From an uncultured Ignavibacteria bacterium (GTDB lineage Bacteria > Bacteroidota > Ignavibacteria > Kapaibacteriales > UBA2268), in contig CAIOZA010000027.1 in NCBI GenBank assembly GCA_903862655.1, forward strand, positions 1 through 64,000: DNA of 64,000 nt, given 5' to 3'. Positions 8,991-16,643 of this stretch are shown piece by piece; the first letter of the stretch is position 1, and each line of letters starts with the position of its first letter. A program made the translations under genes and the position numbers. Below the pieces are notes generated by a model. The model searched no databases. It was not told the DNA's origin and saw only the letters and a list, made by a program, of their open reading frames with translations.

Positions 8991-9734
8991 CTAATTCAGT
9001 TTATTTATCTTCAGCTTACCCGGCAAACTAAACTTGAATGGCTTATCAAAAGGCTGATTAACTATAATACTCTCAGCATTAACGGTAATCGAACCATTCA
9101 AATCAGAAAAAATAAAAATGATTTTCTGGGCAAGGTTAATACCATCAAAATCTTTGTATGACGAATAAACCACGTTAAATATCATTTTTCCGATTTCATT
9201 TTTTCTTTGTAATTGGTTTAAGTTTCCGGACTCAGCATCAATCAGAGCAAAATCAGAATATATTTTATTTTTAGATTCAAATAACAACTTTCCATCTTTA
9301 GTATAACTCATATCCTGAATAAAAGTTACAGGTGGTGATGGAACTTCTCCTCGTATTAAAGCTCCAAAATCATCGTACGAAAGAGGCAGATTCATTACTC
9401 TGCTTAGATTGGAAGCCGTTGGATTGCCTTCAAATCCTTCATAACTCAATGCATTATAAAAAAGAAAATAATCGGGTGTAGCATACAACCTGGCTAATAA
9501 CATTTTAAACGGACCATATATAAAAACAGCACCTGAATCCCTGTTTGTCAATTGTATCTTGAATTCTGCAGACTGTGCTGCGCCTGGTAGGGTAGAGTTA
9601 AGCACACCACTAATCTCAAGATTTTGCAATTTATTTTTATAGATTAACGGATTCGATAGATTTTGTTTACCAGATTTGGTAGTAGTGCAGGATATTAAAG
9701 TCACGACAATTAATGCCAGTGATAGATATTTCAT
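8991..9734 (-). CDS. DUF4292-type outer-membrane lipoprotein
   Basis: I place the start at the internal ATG at 9732-9734, because it gives a clean lipoprotein signal, MKYLSLALIVVTLISC, with Cys16 as the lipidated residue; the longer frame would add an unlikely 20-residue extension. The mature part (about 230 residues) looks like the LolB/LolA-like DUF4292 family: an ISGVLNSTLP strand, FIYGPFKMLLARLYATPDYFLFYNAL, and a C-terminal KIIFIFSDLNGSITVNAESI. Members are lipoproteins of the Bacteroidota envelope with no proven role. It precedes lptD on the same strand; its stop lies only just upstream of the possible lptD start region. A link to outer-membrane biogenesis is plausible but inferred. Confidence 0.7.
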   Translation of the reverse strand: MKYLSLALIVVTLISCTTTKSGKQNLSNPLIYKNKLQNLEISGVLNSTLPGAAQSAEFKIQLTNRDSGAVFIYGPFKMLLARLYATPDYFLFYNALSYEGFEGNPTASNLSRVMNLPLSYDDFGALIRGEVPSPPVTFIQDMSYTKDGKLLFESKNKIYSDFALIDAESGNLNQLQRKNEIGKMIFNVVYSSYKDFDGINLAQKIIFIFSDLNGSITVNAESIIVNQPFDKPFKFSLPGKLKINKLN

Positions 9735-9793
9735 AAATTCATAAATTGCAATAGTTAAAAAAATAAAATTAACGAGTTTTTTCCAAATAAACA

Positions 9794-9824
9794 TTGATTT
9801 TTAAGATTAGTATTGATAATTTGG
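9794..9824 (+). promoter_or_regulatory. Candidate Bacteroidota-type promoter for the queD-folE-rnhB genes
   Basis: TTG at 9794-9796 is followed after 20 nt by TAATTTGG (9817-9824), one base off the TAnnTTTG consensus of Bacteroidota -7 elements. Transcription would begin near 9831, about 25 nt before the queD start codon. A GGAG ribosome-binding site lies 7 nt before that ATG. Confidence 0.4.
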
Positions 9825-9854
9825 GAAGAAAAATCATAACATTGGAGTATATTT

Positions 9855-10292
9855 ATGTTATATGTTACTAAACGTGTTGAATTTTCAGCAGCTCACAGGT
9901 TATATAATCCCGAATTGAGTGATGAACAAAACGAAGCGATTTTCGATAAATGCAATAACTTTTACGGTCATGGGCACAACTATATCCTTGAAGTAACTGT
10001 TGCAGGAGTGCCGGATATCACTACCGGTTACGTTATAGACCTGAAAAGATTGAAGAAACTTCTTATGGATGAAATTATCATCAAAGTTGACCATAAGCAT
10101 CTCAATTTTGATGTGGATTTTTTGAAAGGAATTATTCCTACGGTTGAGAATCTCGCTATTGTCTTCTGGAGAATACTTGAAGATAAACTTCCCAGCGGTA
10201 AGCTTTATAAAATTAAACTATTCGAAACTGAGAACAGTTTCATTGAATACTTCGGTGAAGAAACCGAAATCAAAACATTTAGCAACAAATAA
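9855..10292 (+). CDS. queD: 6-pyruvoyltetrahydropterin synthase / 6-carboxytetrahydropterin synthase (QueD family)
   Basis: The 145-residue product matches the PTPS/QueD fold. Visible motifs are FSAAHRL (first zinc His), CNNFYGHGHNY (catalytic Cys and two zinc His), a VDHKHLN loop and PTVENLA, ending in a strand with ETENSF, whose Glu contacts the pterin. In bacteria this enzyme usually converts dihydroneopterin triphosphate to 6-carboxytetrahydropterin on the way to preQ0 and queuosine. FolE, which makes that substrate from GTP, is encoded 13 bp downstream, so the two probably work in sequence. A tetrahydrobiopterin-type role cannot be excluded from sequence alone. The start is supported by GGAG 7 nt upstream. 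Confidence 0.85.
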   Translation: MLYVTKRVEFSAAHRLYNPELSDEQNEAIFDKCNNFYGHGHNYILEVTVAGVPDITTGYVIDLKRLKKLLMDEIIIKVDHKHLNFDVDFLKGIIPTVENLAIVFWRILEDKLPSGKLYKIKLFETENSFIEYFGEETEIKTFSNK

Positions 10293-10305
10293 TGATGAGT
10301 TAATA

Positions 10306-10998
10306 ATGGAAAATAATCCAATGATAAATATTGAAGAAGAATTGGCTGATGGTTTCCCGACCTTAAACAGATTCAAAGAAATCCTGTTCGATGCTAACAG
10401 CAATATTGAACTGAGCGAAAACGACAGAAAGATAATGCAGAGAAGGTTGGAGAAGAAGTTTGTCGAAGTAATGGAAATTCTCAGAATTTCGCGGAATGAT
10501 CCCAATAGCCAAGATACAGCACGAAGAATCTCCAAAATGTTCGTCAATGAACTTATGTGGGGGAGATTCAATGCTCCGCCTCAGATAACAGTCTTCCCTA
10601 ATCGTAAGAAAGTTGATGAACTGATAATCAGCAAAGGCATTACTGTTATGTCACTATGTTCTCATCACTGGCAGCCAATTTCCGGAGAGTGTGCAATTGG
10701 ATATATCCCCGGAGAATATGTTTTCGGTTTATCAAAGCTCAGCCGTATTGTTGACTGGTTCTCCCGCCGCGGACAAATTCAGGAAGAACTCGGCGAACAG
10801 ATCGCGGATTTTATCGAAGAAACGATCCATCCACGTGCGCTCGGAGTCGTAATCAAGGCAAAGCACTATTGCATGATTGCCAGAGGTGTAAAAAGTAACG
10901 AAACAAATTCGTTAATGGTTACTTCAGTTATGCGTGGTCTCCTTCTCGATGAATTTAACCTCAGAAATGAATTTCTGAAACTAATTGAACAGAATTAA
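10306..10998 (+). CDS. folE: GTP cyclohydrolase I
   Basis: I start the gene at the ATG at 10306 (MENNPMINIEEE), giving 230 residues. The frame is open upstream to 10144, but that stretch lies inside queD. The zinc and active-site motifs of FolE are present: SLCSHHWQP (Cys and His ligands), GYIPGEYVFGLSKLSRIVDWFSRR in two parts, the helix ERLGEQIAD equivalent (EELGEQIADFIEE), and AKHYCMIARGVK with the third ligand Cys. The enzyme opens GTP to dihydroneopterin triphosphate, the entry point for folate, queuosine and pterins. It follows queD closely and its stop overlaps the start of rnhB by 14 nt, so the three are likely one transcript. Confidence 0.93.
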   Translation: MENNPMINIEEELADGFPTLNRFKEILFDANSNIELSENDRKIMQRRLEKKFVEVMEILRISRNDPNSQDTARRISKMFVNELMWGRFNAPPQITVFPNRKKVDELIISKGITVMSLCSHHWQPISGECAIGYIPGEYVFGLSKLSRIVDWFSRRGQIQEELGEQIADFIEETIHPRALGVVIKAKHYCMIARGVKSNETNSLMVTSVMRGLLLDEFNLRNEFLKLIEQN

Positions 10999-11641
10999 GT
11001 TTCCTGTGATAAAACCGGATTGCAATATTGAAAGAACTTTCTGGGATCGTGGTCAGATTGTCGCAGGAGTTGACGAAGCCGGACGTGGCTGTATAGCTGG
11101 TCCTGTCGTCGCTGCAGCTGTGATTCTTAAAGATGATAAATTGGAATCAGTCGGCATCGATGACTCCAAAAAGCTGAAAGAAAAAGATCGTGAGAAATTC
11201 TATGATATCATTGTTGAAGAAGCTCTGTGCTGGGGGGTAGGCATTATTGATAATTTCAGAGTCGATGAAATTAATATTCTTAACGCCACTTACGAAGCAA
11301 TGCACTCAGCGATAGATTCACTTAGAATTAAACCCGATCATATTTTAATTGACGGGAACAGATTTAAAAGTGAAAAGAAGAATTATACTACAATTATAAA
11401 AGGAGATTCTAAAGTTCTTTCAATTGCCGCTGCATCCATAATAGCTAAAGTAACTCGTGACAGAATTTTGAAAGAATCTTCTCACATTGAGTACCCTGAT
11501 TATGCGTTCGACAGACACAAAGGCTACGGAACAAGATTGCACTATGAGATGATAGAACAATTCGGAGTGTGTAGAATTCACAGACTAACTTTTTTGAAGA
11601 AGGTATTGAAAAAAGAAGATGCTTTGAGGCTGTCATTCTGA
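10985..11641 (+). CDS. rnhB: Ribonuclease HII
   Basis: The 218-residue product carries the RNase HII catalytic core: GVDEAGRGCIAGPVVAAA (first two acidic residues DE), DDSKKLKEKDR, the third Asp in LIDGN, and KVLSIAAASIIAKVTRDR. The C-terminal YPDYAFDRHKGYGTRLH is also family-typical. It removes RNA primers and misincorporated ribonucleotides from DNA. The nominal start is TTG at 10985 inside the end of folE; a GTG at 11006 is an alternative. The last codons and the stop (CTG TCA TTC TGA) belong to a dispersed TGTCATTCTGA repeat, so the C-terminal residues have been supplied by that element. Confidence 0.93.
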   Translation: MNRIKFPVIKPDCNIERTFWDRGQIVAGVDEAGRGCIAGPVVAAAVILKDDKLESVGIDDSKKLKEKDREKFYDIIVEEALCWGVGIIDNFRVDEINILNATYEAMHSAIDSLRIKPDHILIDGNRFKSEKKNYTTIIKGDSKVLSIAAASIIAKVTRDRILKESSHIEYPDYAFDRHKGYGTRLHYEMIEQFGVCRIHRLTFLKKVLKKEDALRLSF

Positions 11642-11660
11642 ACGAAGTGAAGAATCCAGT
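11631..11660 (+). repeat. TGTCATTCTGA dispersed repeat, half copy at the rnhB stop
   Basis: TGTCATTCTGAACGAAGTGA followed by AGAATCCAGT is the left arm of the palindromic TGTCATTCTGA...TCAGAATGACA element seen in full at 17119-17196. Here only one arm is present, and it provides the rnhB stop codon. Confidence 0.7.
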
Positions 11661-11711
11661 ATGTTTTTTCTTAATTTGTTGATATTTTTTTATATTTACA
11701 ATTAAAGTCAT

Positions 11712-11719
11712 TAAATTTG
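11712..11719 (+). promoter_or_regulatory. Candidate -7 element (TAAATTTG) of the first FISUMP gene
   Basis: TAAATTTG matches TAnnTTTG exactly and would start transcription near 11726, about 35 nt before the ATG. The upstream -33 position has TTT rather than TTG, so the match is partial. Confidence 0.4.
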
Positions 11720-11760
11720 TATCTAATAATACAATTATCGAAACTGTTAAAGACAATATT

Positions 11761-12417
11761 ATGAAAAAAGCACTTCTTATCTTCGTCATCGTTTCATTTT
11801 GCATTAGTTGTAGTAAAGAAAATACAATTGTTGAACCTAAAGTTAAAATCTACGAAACTGTTACAATCGGTAATCAAGTCTGGATGGTTAAAAATCTTGA
11901 TGTTGATCATTATCGCAATGGTGATCAAATTTCTGAAGTTAGGGATCAAAATGAATGGTCATTAAATGAAAAAGGTGCATGGTGCTATTATGATAATAGT
12001 TCAGATAGTGGTGTTAAATACGGTAAACTTTATAATTGGTATGCGGTTATCGATCCCCGGGGTTTAGCTCCGGCTGGTTTCCATATTCCATCAGATGAAG
12101 AGTGGTCAATACTAAATACATATCTTGGTGGTGTAGGTATTGCCGGCGGCAAATTGAAAGAAAGTGATTTAACTCATTGGTTTAGTCCAAACATTGGTGC
12201 AACTAATGAGAGTGGGTTTTCGGCTCTCCCTGGTGGTATGCGGTTCAGCGATAGTCCTTACGGATTTGTCGGTAGCCATGGTGTTTGGTGGTCTACTTCT
12301 GGGGACAATGTTTCCGGTGTATGGTGCAGGTATCTTTACCATGATAACGCTGGAATGGGCAGGAACCATGGAGCAAAGAAAAACGCCTTCTCTGTCCGTT
12401 GCATCAAAGACAATTAA
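11761..12417 (+). CDS. FISUMP-domain lipoprotein
   Basis: The 218-residue product begins with a lipoprotein signal (MKKALLIFVIVSFCISC, lipidated Cys17). The rest is one FISUMP domain (TIGR02145-like): ETVTIGNQVWMVKNL, VDHYRNGD, GAWCYYDNSSD, GKLYNWYAV, RGLAPAGFHIPSDEEW, GGKLKE, FSALPGGMR, VWWSTS and a final AFSVRCIKDN. Such proteins are numerous, secreted and of unknown function in Fibrobacter, Bacteroidota and Ignavibacteriota. A close paralogue without the lipobox lies 160 bp downstream. Both genes are followed by an identical 62-nt element. Probably an outer-membrane-attached surface protein. Confidence 0.85.
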   Translation: MKKALLIFVIVSFCISCSKENTIVEPKVKIYETVTIGNQVWMVKNLDVDHYRNGDQISEVRDQNEWSLNEKGAWCYYDNSSDSGVKYGKLYNWYAVIDPRGLAPAGFHIPSDEEWSILNTYLGGVGIAGGKLKESDLTHWFSPNIGATNESGFSALPGGMRFSDSPYGFVGSHGVWWSTSGDNVSGVWCRYLYHDNAGMGRNHGAKKNAFSVRCIKDN

Positions 12418-12420
12418 TAC

Positions 12421-12482
12421 CCAGAGCAATTCTATTTCCACTTCGTTCCAATTCTATTGCTCTCAAATACATAACATACATT
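12421..12482 (+). repeat. 62-nt direct repeat, copy 1 (3' of the first FISUMP gene)
   Basis: The stretch from CCAGAGCAATTCTATT to the final ACATACATT is identical to 13253-13314. It holds CAATTCTATT twice and pairs AGAGCAAT with ATTGCTCT, so a weak stem-loop is possible. It starts only a few bases after the stop codon. Confidence 0.9.
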
Positions 12483-12488
12483 TCGGTT

Positions 12489-12520
12489 CACTCAGCTGAT
12501 ACAGCAGAGTGTTTTATTTT
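12489..12520 (+). terminator. Intrinsic terminator after the first FISUMP gene
   Basis: CACTCaGCTG, loop ATA, CAGCaGAGTG forms a 9-bp stem with one central A-A mismatch, followed by TTTTATTTT. Confidence 0.75.
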
Positions 12521-12534
12521 GCACAATAACTATG

Positions 12535-12542
12535 TATATTTG
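12535..12542 (+). promoter_or_regulatory. Candidate -7 element (TATATTTG) of the second FISUMP gene
   Basis: TATATTTG matches TAnnTTTG exactly, directly after the terminator of the preceding gene. Transcription would begin near 12549, which supports the ATG at 12577 as the start codon. No good TTG is seen at the expected -33 distance. Confidence 0.4.
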
Positions 12543-12576
12543 CATTATTGATTTAATAAATATTTTGGTGTTTATT

Positions 12577-13248
12577 ATGCCTATTAAACTTCTATTATTT
12601 GGAGTTATATTTCTATTTGCTTTTGTCGTTTCAAGTGAGGCACAAAACAAATCAGATAATATTAAATCCATCAAAATAGGTGATCAGATTTGGATGGTTA
12701 AGAACCTTAATGTTGATCATTATCGCAACGGTGATCCTATTCCTGAAGTTAAAGATATTGAAAAATGGGCTAATCTTAAAACAGGTGCTTGGTGTTATTT
12801 CATTAATGATCCTATTCTTGGTGCTATATATGGTAAACTTTATAATGGGTATGCCGTTAATGATCCTCGTGGCTTAGCCCCTGTGGGCTGGCATGTCCCT
12901 AGCGATTCGGAATGGGGTGTGTTGTTTGCTTCCCTTGGAGGTAATTCTGTTGCAGGTGGTAAGCTTAAGTACATTGATTCAAATCTATCAATTAATGATC
13001 TTTTGTCGTGTACCAGTATTGATGGCACCAACGAGCACGACTTTTCTGCTATCCAGTGCAATTCGCGAAGTGAATATGGTACATTCATTTTTGATGTTGG
13101 TTTTGGTCATTGTTCTTTTTGGACATCAACAAAGATCAATACTTATAAAGCTTGTGGCAGAATATTTGACTATTTTAGCGACCATATTTTTAGATTAGAT
13201 TTCAATAAGGGCTATGGTTTATCAGTACGATGTATAAAGGGTAACTAA
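12577..13248 (+). CDS. FISUMP-domain secreted protein (paralogue of the preceding gene)
   Basis: Starting at the ATG at 12577, the 223-residue product has a signal peptide (MPIKLLLFGVIFLFAFVV, cleavage near SSEAQ) and no lipobox cysteine. A longer frame begins at 12532 but would overlap the likely promoter. The FISUMP domain parallels the neighbour: IKIGDQIWMVKNL, VDHYRNGDPIPE, TGAWCYF, GKLYNGYAV, RGLAPVGWHVPSDSEW, GGKLK, CSFWTSTK and LSVRCIKGN. The copies have diverged clearly within the coding part, while their 3' flanks are identical over 62 nt. The function is unknown; presumably exported. Confidence 0.82.
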   Translation: MPIKLLLFGVIFLFAFVVSSEAQNKSDNIKSIKIGDQIWMVKNLNVDHYRNGDPIPEVKDIEKWANLKTGAWCYFINDPILGAIYGKLYNGYAVNDPRGLAPVGWHVPSDSEWGVLFASLGGNSVAGGKLKYIDSNLSINDLLSCTSIDGTNEHDFSAIQCNSRSEYGTFIFDVGFGHCSFWTSTKINTYKACGRIFDYFSDHIFRLDFNKGYGLSVRCIKGN

Positions 13249-13252
13249 TGCC

Positions 13253-13314
13253 CCAGAGCAATTCTATTTCCACTTCGTTCCAATTCTATTGCTCTCAAAT
13301 ACATAACATACATT
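13253..13314 (+). repeat. 62-nt direct repeat, copy 2 (3' of the second FISUMP gene)
   Basis: This copy is identical to 12421-12482 and occupies the same position relative to the stop codon and the terminator of its gene. Confidence 0.9.
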
Positions 13315-13322
13315 ATCGCACT

Positions 13323-13351
13323 ACCAGCCGTCCCGGCAGGTCGTTTTTTTT
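13323..13351 (+). terminator. Intrinsic terminator after the second FISUMP gene
   Basis: ACCaGCCG, loop TCC, CGGCaGGT forms a stem with one A-A mismatch, followed by CG and eight T. The architecture, with the mismatch in the middle, copies that of the first FISUMP terminator although the sequences differ. The next 320 bp up to 13678 show no gene; a GAGGA ribosome-binding site lies just before the aminotransferase start. Confidence 0.8.
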
Positions 13352-13678
13352 ATTCCATAAGTCTTTACGGATATGATCCTAGGTAAATATTAAGAAATGA
13401 AAGATTGAGATTAAAAATTTTCTGTCTTTTGTTCATGTATATGCTATCAATAATGATAAAAAAATACCAAACATCGCCAAAAAATGTAGATTTCTAAGCA
13501 AAACACTAAATAAATCTTTTGTACCGAAAGTGTTGCTTTATGTCTAAATATGATTAAAAACAATAGTTTAGCGATAATGGAATAAATGTTGAAATATAAT
13601 GCTATTAATAATTCTTGGAAATGAAATAAAATTTTGGGAATTTTGAATCTTAATTTTTTCTGAATTAGAGGAATAGCA

Positions 13679-14896
13679 ATGAGTCTAAGCCTTATTGGCA
13701 GATCGATCGCAGTTTCAGCAACCTTGAAGCTGAACGAAACAGCCGCTATTTTGAGAGATAAGGGAGAACCGGTAATTCACCTGGGTGGTGGAGAACCAAA
13801 GACAAAAGCTCCAATGGATGCTCTTATAGCTGCTGCAGGTTTAATTAATTCCGGGGAAGTCCGTTATACTCCGGCTGATGGAATACCTGCTTTGAAAAAA
13901 GCAATAATCCGCTATACTGAAGAATATTACAAGAGAATGGTTGCTCCTGAGAACGTTATAGCTTCAAGTGGAGCGAAGCAGGCAATTATGGTTGCTTTAC
14001 AGGCAATTCTTAATCCGCAGGAAGAAGTGATATTTCCTGCCCCTTACTGGGTAAGTTACACAGAAATGGTAAAACTTTGTGGAGCCATTCCTGTTCCTGT
14101 GTTTGCCGAGGATGGTACTTTCCATCCAAGACTAGAGGATATTGAAAAACGCGTTACATCTTATACAAAAGCTATCATCATCAATAGCCCCAACAATCCA
14201 ACTGGAGCTTTCTACTCCGAGAAATTTATTGCAGATATTGTAGAATTCTGTGAGAAGAAAGATATCTATCTAATCATGGATGATATTTATCATCGTTTGA
14301 TATTCGATGGAAAACGTCCTATTAACTGTTACAGCTATGCCAAAAATCTTACCGAAACTTCTAAACTCATTGTTATTAATGGTGTTTCAAAGCAATATGC
14401 CATGACAGGTTTCAGAATAGGTTGGGCAGTAGCAAACCGAAAACTTATTTCAGCAATGACAAACATCCAGGCTCATCAAACATCCGGACCATCAGCTATT
14501 ACTCAGGTAGCAGCTGTTGCAGCTATTAATGGAGTTCAGTCATGTGTGGATAGTCTTGTACTTACTCTTGAAAACAACCGTAATATCATGATGGACAGAC
14601 TTAACGCTTTCACCGGAGTTAAAGCTACCAAGCCCGATGGCACTTTCTATTGCTTTGCTGATTTCAGTGTATACGACAAAAGCTCAACAAAACTTGCGAA
14701 TATGCTTTTGGATAAGGTCAGAGTTGCAGTTGTTCCTGGTATTGAATTTGGTATGGAAGGTTATCTGCGTTTGTCAACTTGCGGAACAGTCAAAGACATA
14801 ACCGAGGGAATTGAGAGAATTAAATGGGCATTAGACCCGGATTCACCGAATGAATTATATATTGGGGAAAGAAAATTAGTGAGGGATTGGCTATGA
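13679..14896 (+). CDS. Aspartate aminotransferase-type PLP enzyme (class I/II)
   Basis: The 405-residue product is a fold-type I aminotransferase. HLGGGEPKTKAP, RYTPADGIPALKKAI, the NSPNNPTGAFY substrate-binding stretch, MDDIYHRL, and the PLP lysine in NGVSKQYAMTGFRIGW are all visible, as is the C-terminal LRLSTCGT with the carboxylate-binding Arg. The closest known group is the prokaryotic aspartate/prephenate aminotransferase branch. It would interconvert aspartate and oxaloacetate. The gene overlaps the next one, PEP carboxykinase, through ATGA; since that enzyme consumes oxaloacetate, the pair could feed aspartate carbon into gluconeogenesis. A ribosome-binding site (GAGGA) precedes the ATG by 7 nt. 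The exact amino-acid specificity is not certain. Confidence 0.88.
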   Translation: MSLSLIGRSIAVSATLKLNETAAILRDKGEPVIHLGGGEPKTKAPMDALIAAAGLINSGEVRYTPADGIPALKKAIIRYTEEYYKRMVAPENVIASSGAKQAIMVALQAILNPQEEVIFPAPYWVSYTEMVKLCGAIPVPVFAEDGTFHPRLEDIEKRVTSYTKAIIINSPNNPTGAFYSEKFIADIVEFCEKKDIYLIMDDIYHRLIFDGKRPINCYSYAKNLTETSKLIVINGVSKQYAMTGFRIGWAVANRKLISAMTNIQAHQTSGPSAITQVAAVAAINGVQSCVDSLVLTLENNRNIMMDRLNAFTGVKATKPDGTFYCFADFSVYDKSSTKLANMLLDKVRVAVVPGIEFGMEGYLRLSTCGTVKDITEGIERIKWALDPDSPNELYIGERKLVRDWL

Positions 14897-16542
14897 AATA
14901 TTTAGAATTTAATACTCCGGCAATTAAACATGCCGGCGATCTGGCAAGTGATTTTAAATTAGCCAATCACGGTTTGCAGTATCTAGACAGAGTGTATTGG
15001 AATTTACCAACTCCTGCATTGATAGAAGAAGCTATTTTCAGAGGTGAAGCACATCTTTCATCAGGTGGTGCTTTGGTAGTTAATACCGGCAAATGGACTG
15101 CACGCGCTGCTAACGATAAATATGTGGTTAAGGAAGATTCATCCTCTGATAAAATTTGGTGGGGAGTGTACAATCGTCCTTTCAGTCCTGAAAAATTTGG
15201 TGGATTACATGCTAGACTTCAAGCTTTTCTCCAGGGAGAAGAACTTTTTGTTCAGGATTGTTATGTTGGTGCTGATCCTAATTATCGTATGCCTATCCGT
15301 ATTATTACCGACAGGGCCTGGCAGAGTTTATTTGCTAGAAATATGTTCATTCCGATCAACAATCGCGATGAACTAAAAAAACATATTCCCGAGTTTACAA
15401 TTATTGCATCACCCTCATTCAAAGTAGATCCAAGAATCGACGGTACTCGTTCAGAAACAGCAATGGTTATCAACTTCGCTGAAAGAATCGCTATCGTTGC
15501 CGGTTCTATGTACGGTGGCGAAATAAAGAAAACTATGTTCACAGTGATGAACTATCTGCTTCCTTTGCAGGGCGTGATGGCTATGCATTGCTCCGCTAAT
15601 GTTGGCAAGAAAGGCGATGCAGCTTTATTCTTTGGATTGAGCGGTACCGGTAAAACTACACTTTCTGCCGATCCTAACAGACAGTTAATCGGCGACGATG
15701 AACACGGCTGGAGCGATGAAGGTGTTTTCAACTTCGAAGGCGGATGCTATGCTAAGGTAATCAGACTTTCTGCTGAAGCCGAGCCAGAAATTCATGAATG
15801 TACAAAACGATTCGGCACTATACTAGAGAATGTTGTCTGGGATCCTACTTCCAGAAACATTGATCTTGAAGATGACAGCTTGACAGAAAATACAAGAGCA
15901 TCTTATCCATTGGATTTTATTCCGAATATCGTTCCCGAAAAGATGACCAGAAATCATCCTAAAAATGTAATTTTCCTTACATGCGATGCAACCGGCGTGC
16001 TACCGCCGATATCCAGACTTGACATGAATCAGGCTATGTACCACTTCATCAGTGGATATACTTCTAAGATAGCAGGAACTGAAATCGGACTTGGTATTGA
16101 ACCCGAAATAGCATTTTCTGCTTGTTTTGGTGCTCCTTTCATGGTTCATCATCCATTTTATTATGCAGATTTACTTCGTCAGAAGATGGAAAAGCATGAT
16201 TCTCACTGCTGGCTTGTTAACACAGGCTGGGTTGGTGGCAAGTTCGGCGTCGGAAAGCGTATTTCCATCCGTCACACACGCAACATGCTCAATTCTGCCT
16301 TAGACGGGCTTTTAGATACTGTAGAATACCGTAAAGATAAGATCTTCGGCTTTGAGGTGCCTGTTACTTGTCCCGGCGTTCCTGAGGACGTTTTGGAGCC
16401 TTCAAACGCTTGGGGCAATAAGGATGAATACTGGAAGAAGTACGATGCTCTTGCTGCACGCTATGTGGAGAACTTCAAACTATTTGCTGATGGCTGTCCC
16501 GATCAGGTTAGTATTGCCGGACCGAAAAGAGTTCAATTCTAA
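14893..16542 (+). CDS. pckA: Phosphoenolpyruvate carboxykinase (ATP)
   Basis: The product is 549 residues from the ATG at 14893; a TTG six bases upstream is less likely because the ATG forms the ATGA overlap with the aminotransferase stop. Hallmarks of ATP-dependent PEPCK are GGEIKKTMFTVMNYLLP, CSANVGKKGDAALFFG, the kinase-1a P-loop GLSGTGKTTLS, the metal-binding GDDEHGW, and the R-binding region NTRASYPLDFI. It converts oxaloacetate and ATP to PEP and CO2, the entry to gluconeogenesis, or can run in reverse. An intrinsic terminator follows 29 bp after the stop. Confidence 0.96.
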   Translation: MKYLEFNTPAIKHAGDLASDFKLANHGLQYLDRVYWNLPTPALIEEAIFRGEAHLSSGGALVVNTGKWTARAANDKYVVKEDSSSDKIWWGVYNRPFSPEKFGGLHARLQAFLQGEELFVQDCYVGADPNYRMPIRIITDRAWQSLFARNMFIPINNRDELKKHIPEFTIIASPSFKVDPRIDGTRSETAMVINFAERIAIVAGSMYGGEIKKTMFTVMNYLLPLQGVMAMHCSANVGKKGDAALFFGLSGTGKTTLSADPNRQLIGDDEHGWSDEGVFNFEGGCYAKVIRLSAEAEPEIHECTKRFGTILENVVWDPTSRNIDLEDDSLTENTRASYPLDFIPNIVPEKMTRNHPKNVIFLTCDATGVLPPISRLDMNQAMYHFISGYTSKIAGTEIGLGIEPEIAFSACFGAPFMVHHPFYYADLLRQKMEKHDSHCWLVNTGWVGGKFGVGKRISIRHTRNMLNSALDGLLDTVEYRKDKIFGFEVPVTCPGVPEDVLEPSNAWGNKDEYWKKYDALAARYVENFKLFADGCPDQVSIAGPKRVQF

Positions 16543-16570
16543 TATTTTTTTATTAGATAGTTTTTTTACA

Positions 16571-16600
16571 AACCGCAGGAGAGATTCTGCGGTTTTTTTT
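16571..16600 (+). terminator. Intrinsic terminator of the aminotransferase-pckA operon
   Basis: AACCGCAG, loop GAGAGATT, CTGCGGTT is a perfect 8-bp stem followed by a run of T through 16600. Confidence 0.92.
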
Positions 16601-16607
16601 GTTCAAA

Positions 16608-16643
16608 TTGCATCGGTTTGCATTAAATTGCATCATTTTGCAC
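16608..16643. repeat. Four TTGCA(T) iterons at exact 10-bp spacing
   Basis: TTGCAT occurs at 16608, 16618 and 16628 and TTGCAC at 16638, each copy 10 bp from the last, with variable four-base spacers. The copies thus fall on one face of the helix. They lie just after the pckA terminator, in a 690-bp gene-free stretch (16543-17238) that also holds two hairpins near its right end. The role is unknown. Confidence 0.6.

Noticed and set aside
10144-10305. An N-terminal extension of folE by 54 residues
   Set aside because: This part lies inside queD and is unlike any GTP cyclohydrolase; the ATG at 10306 gives the usual length.
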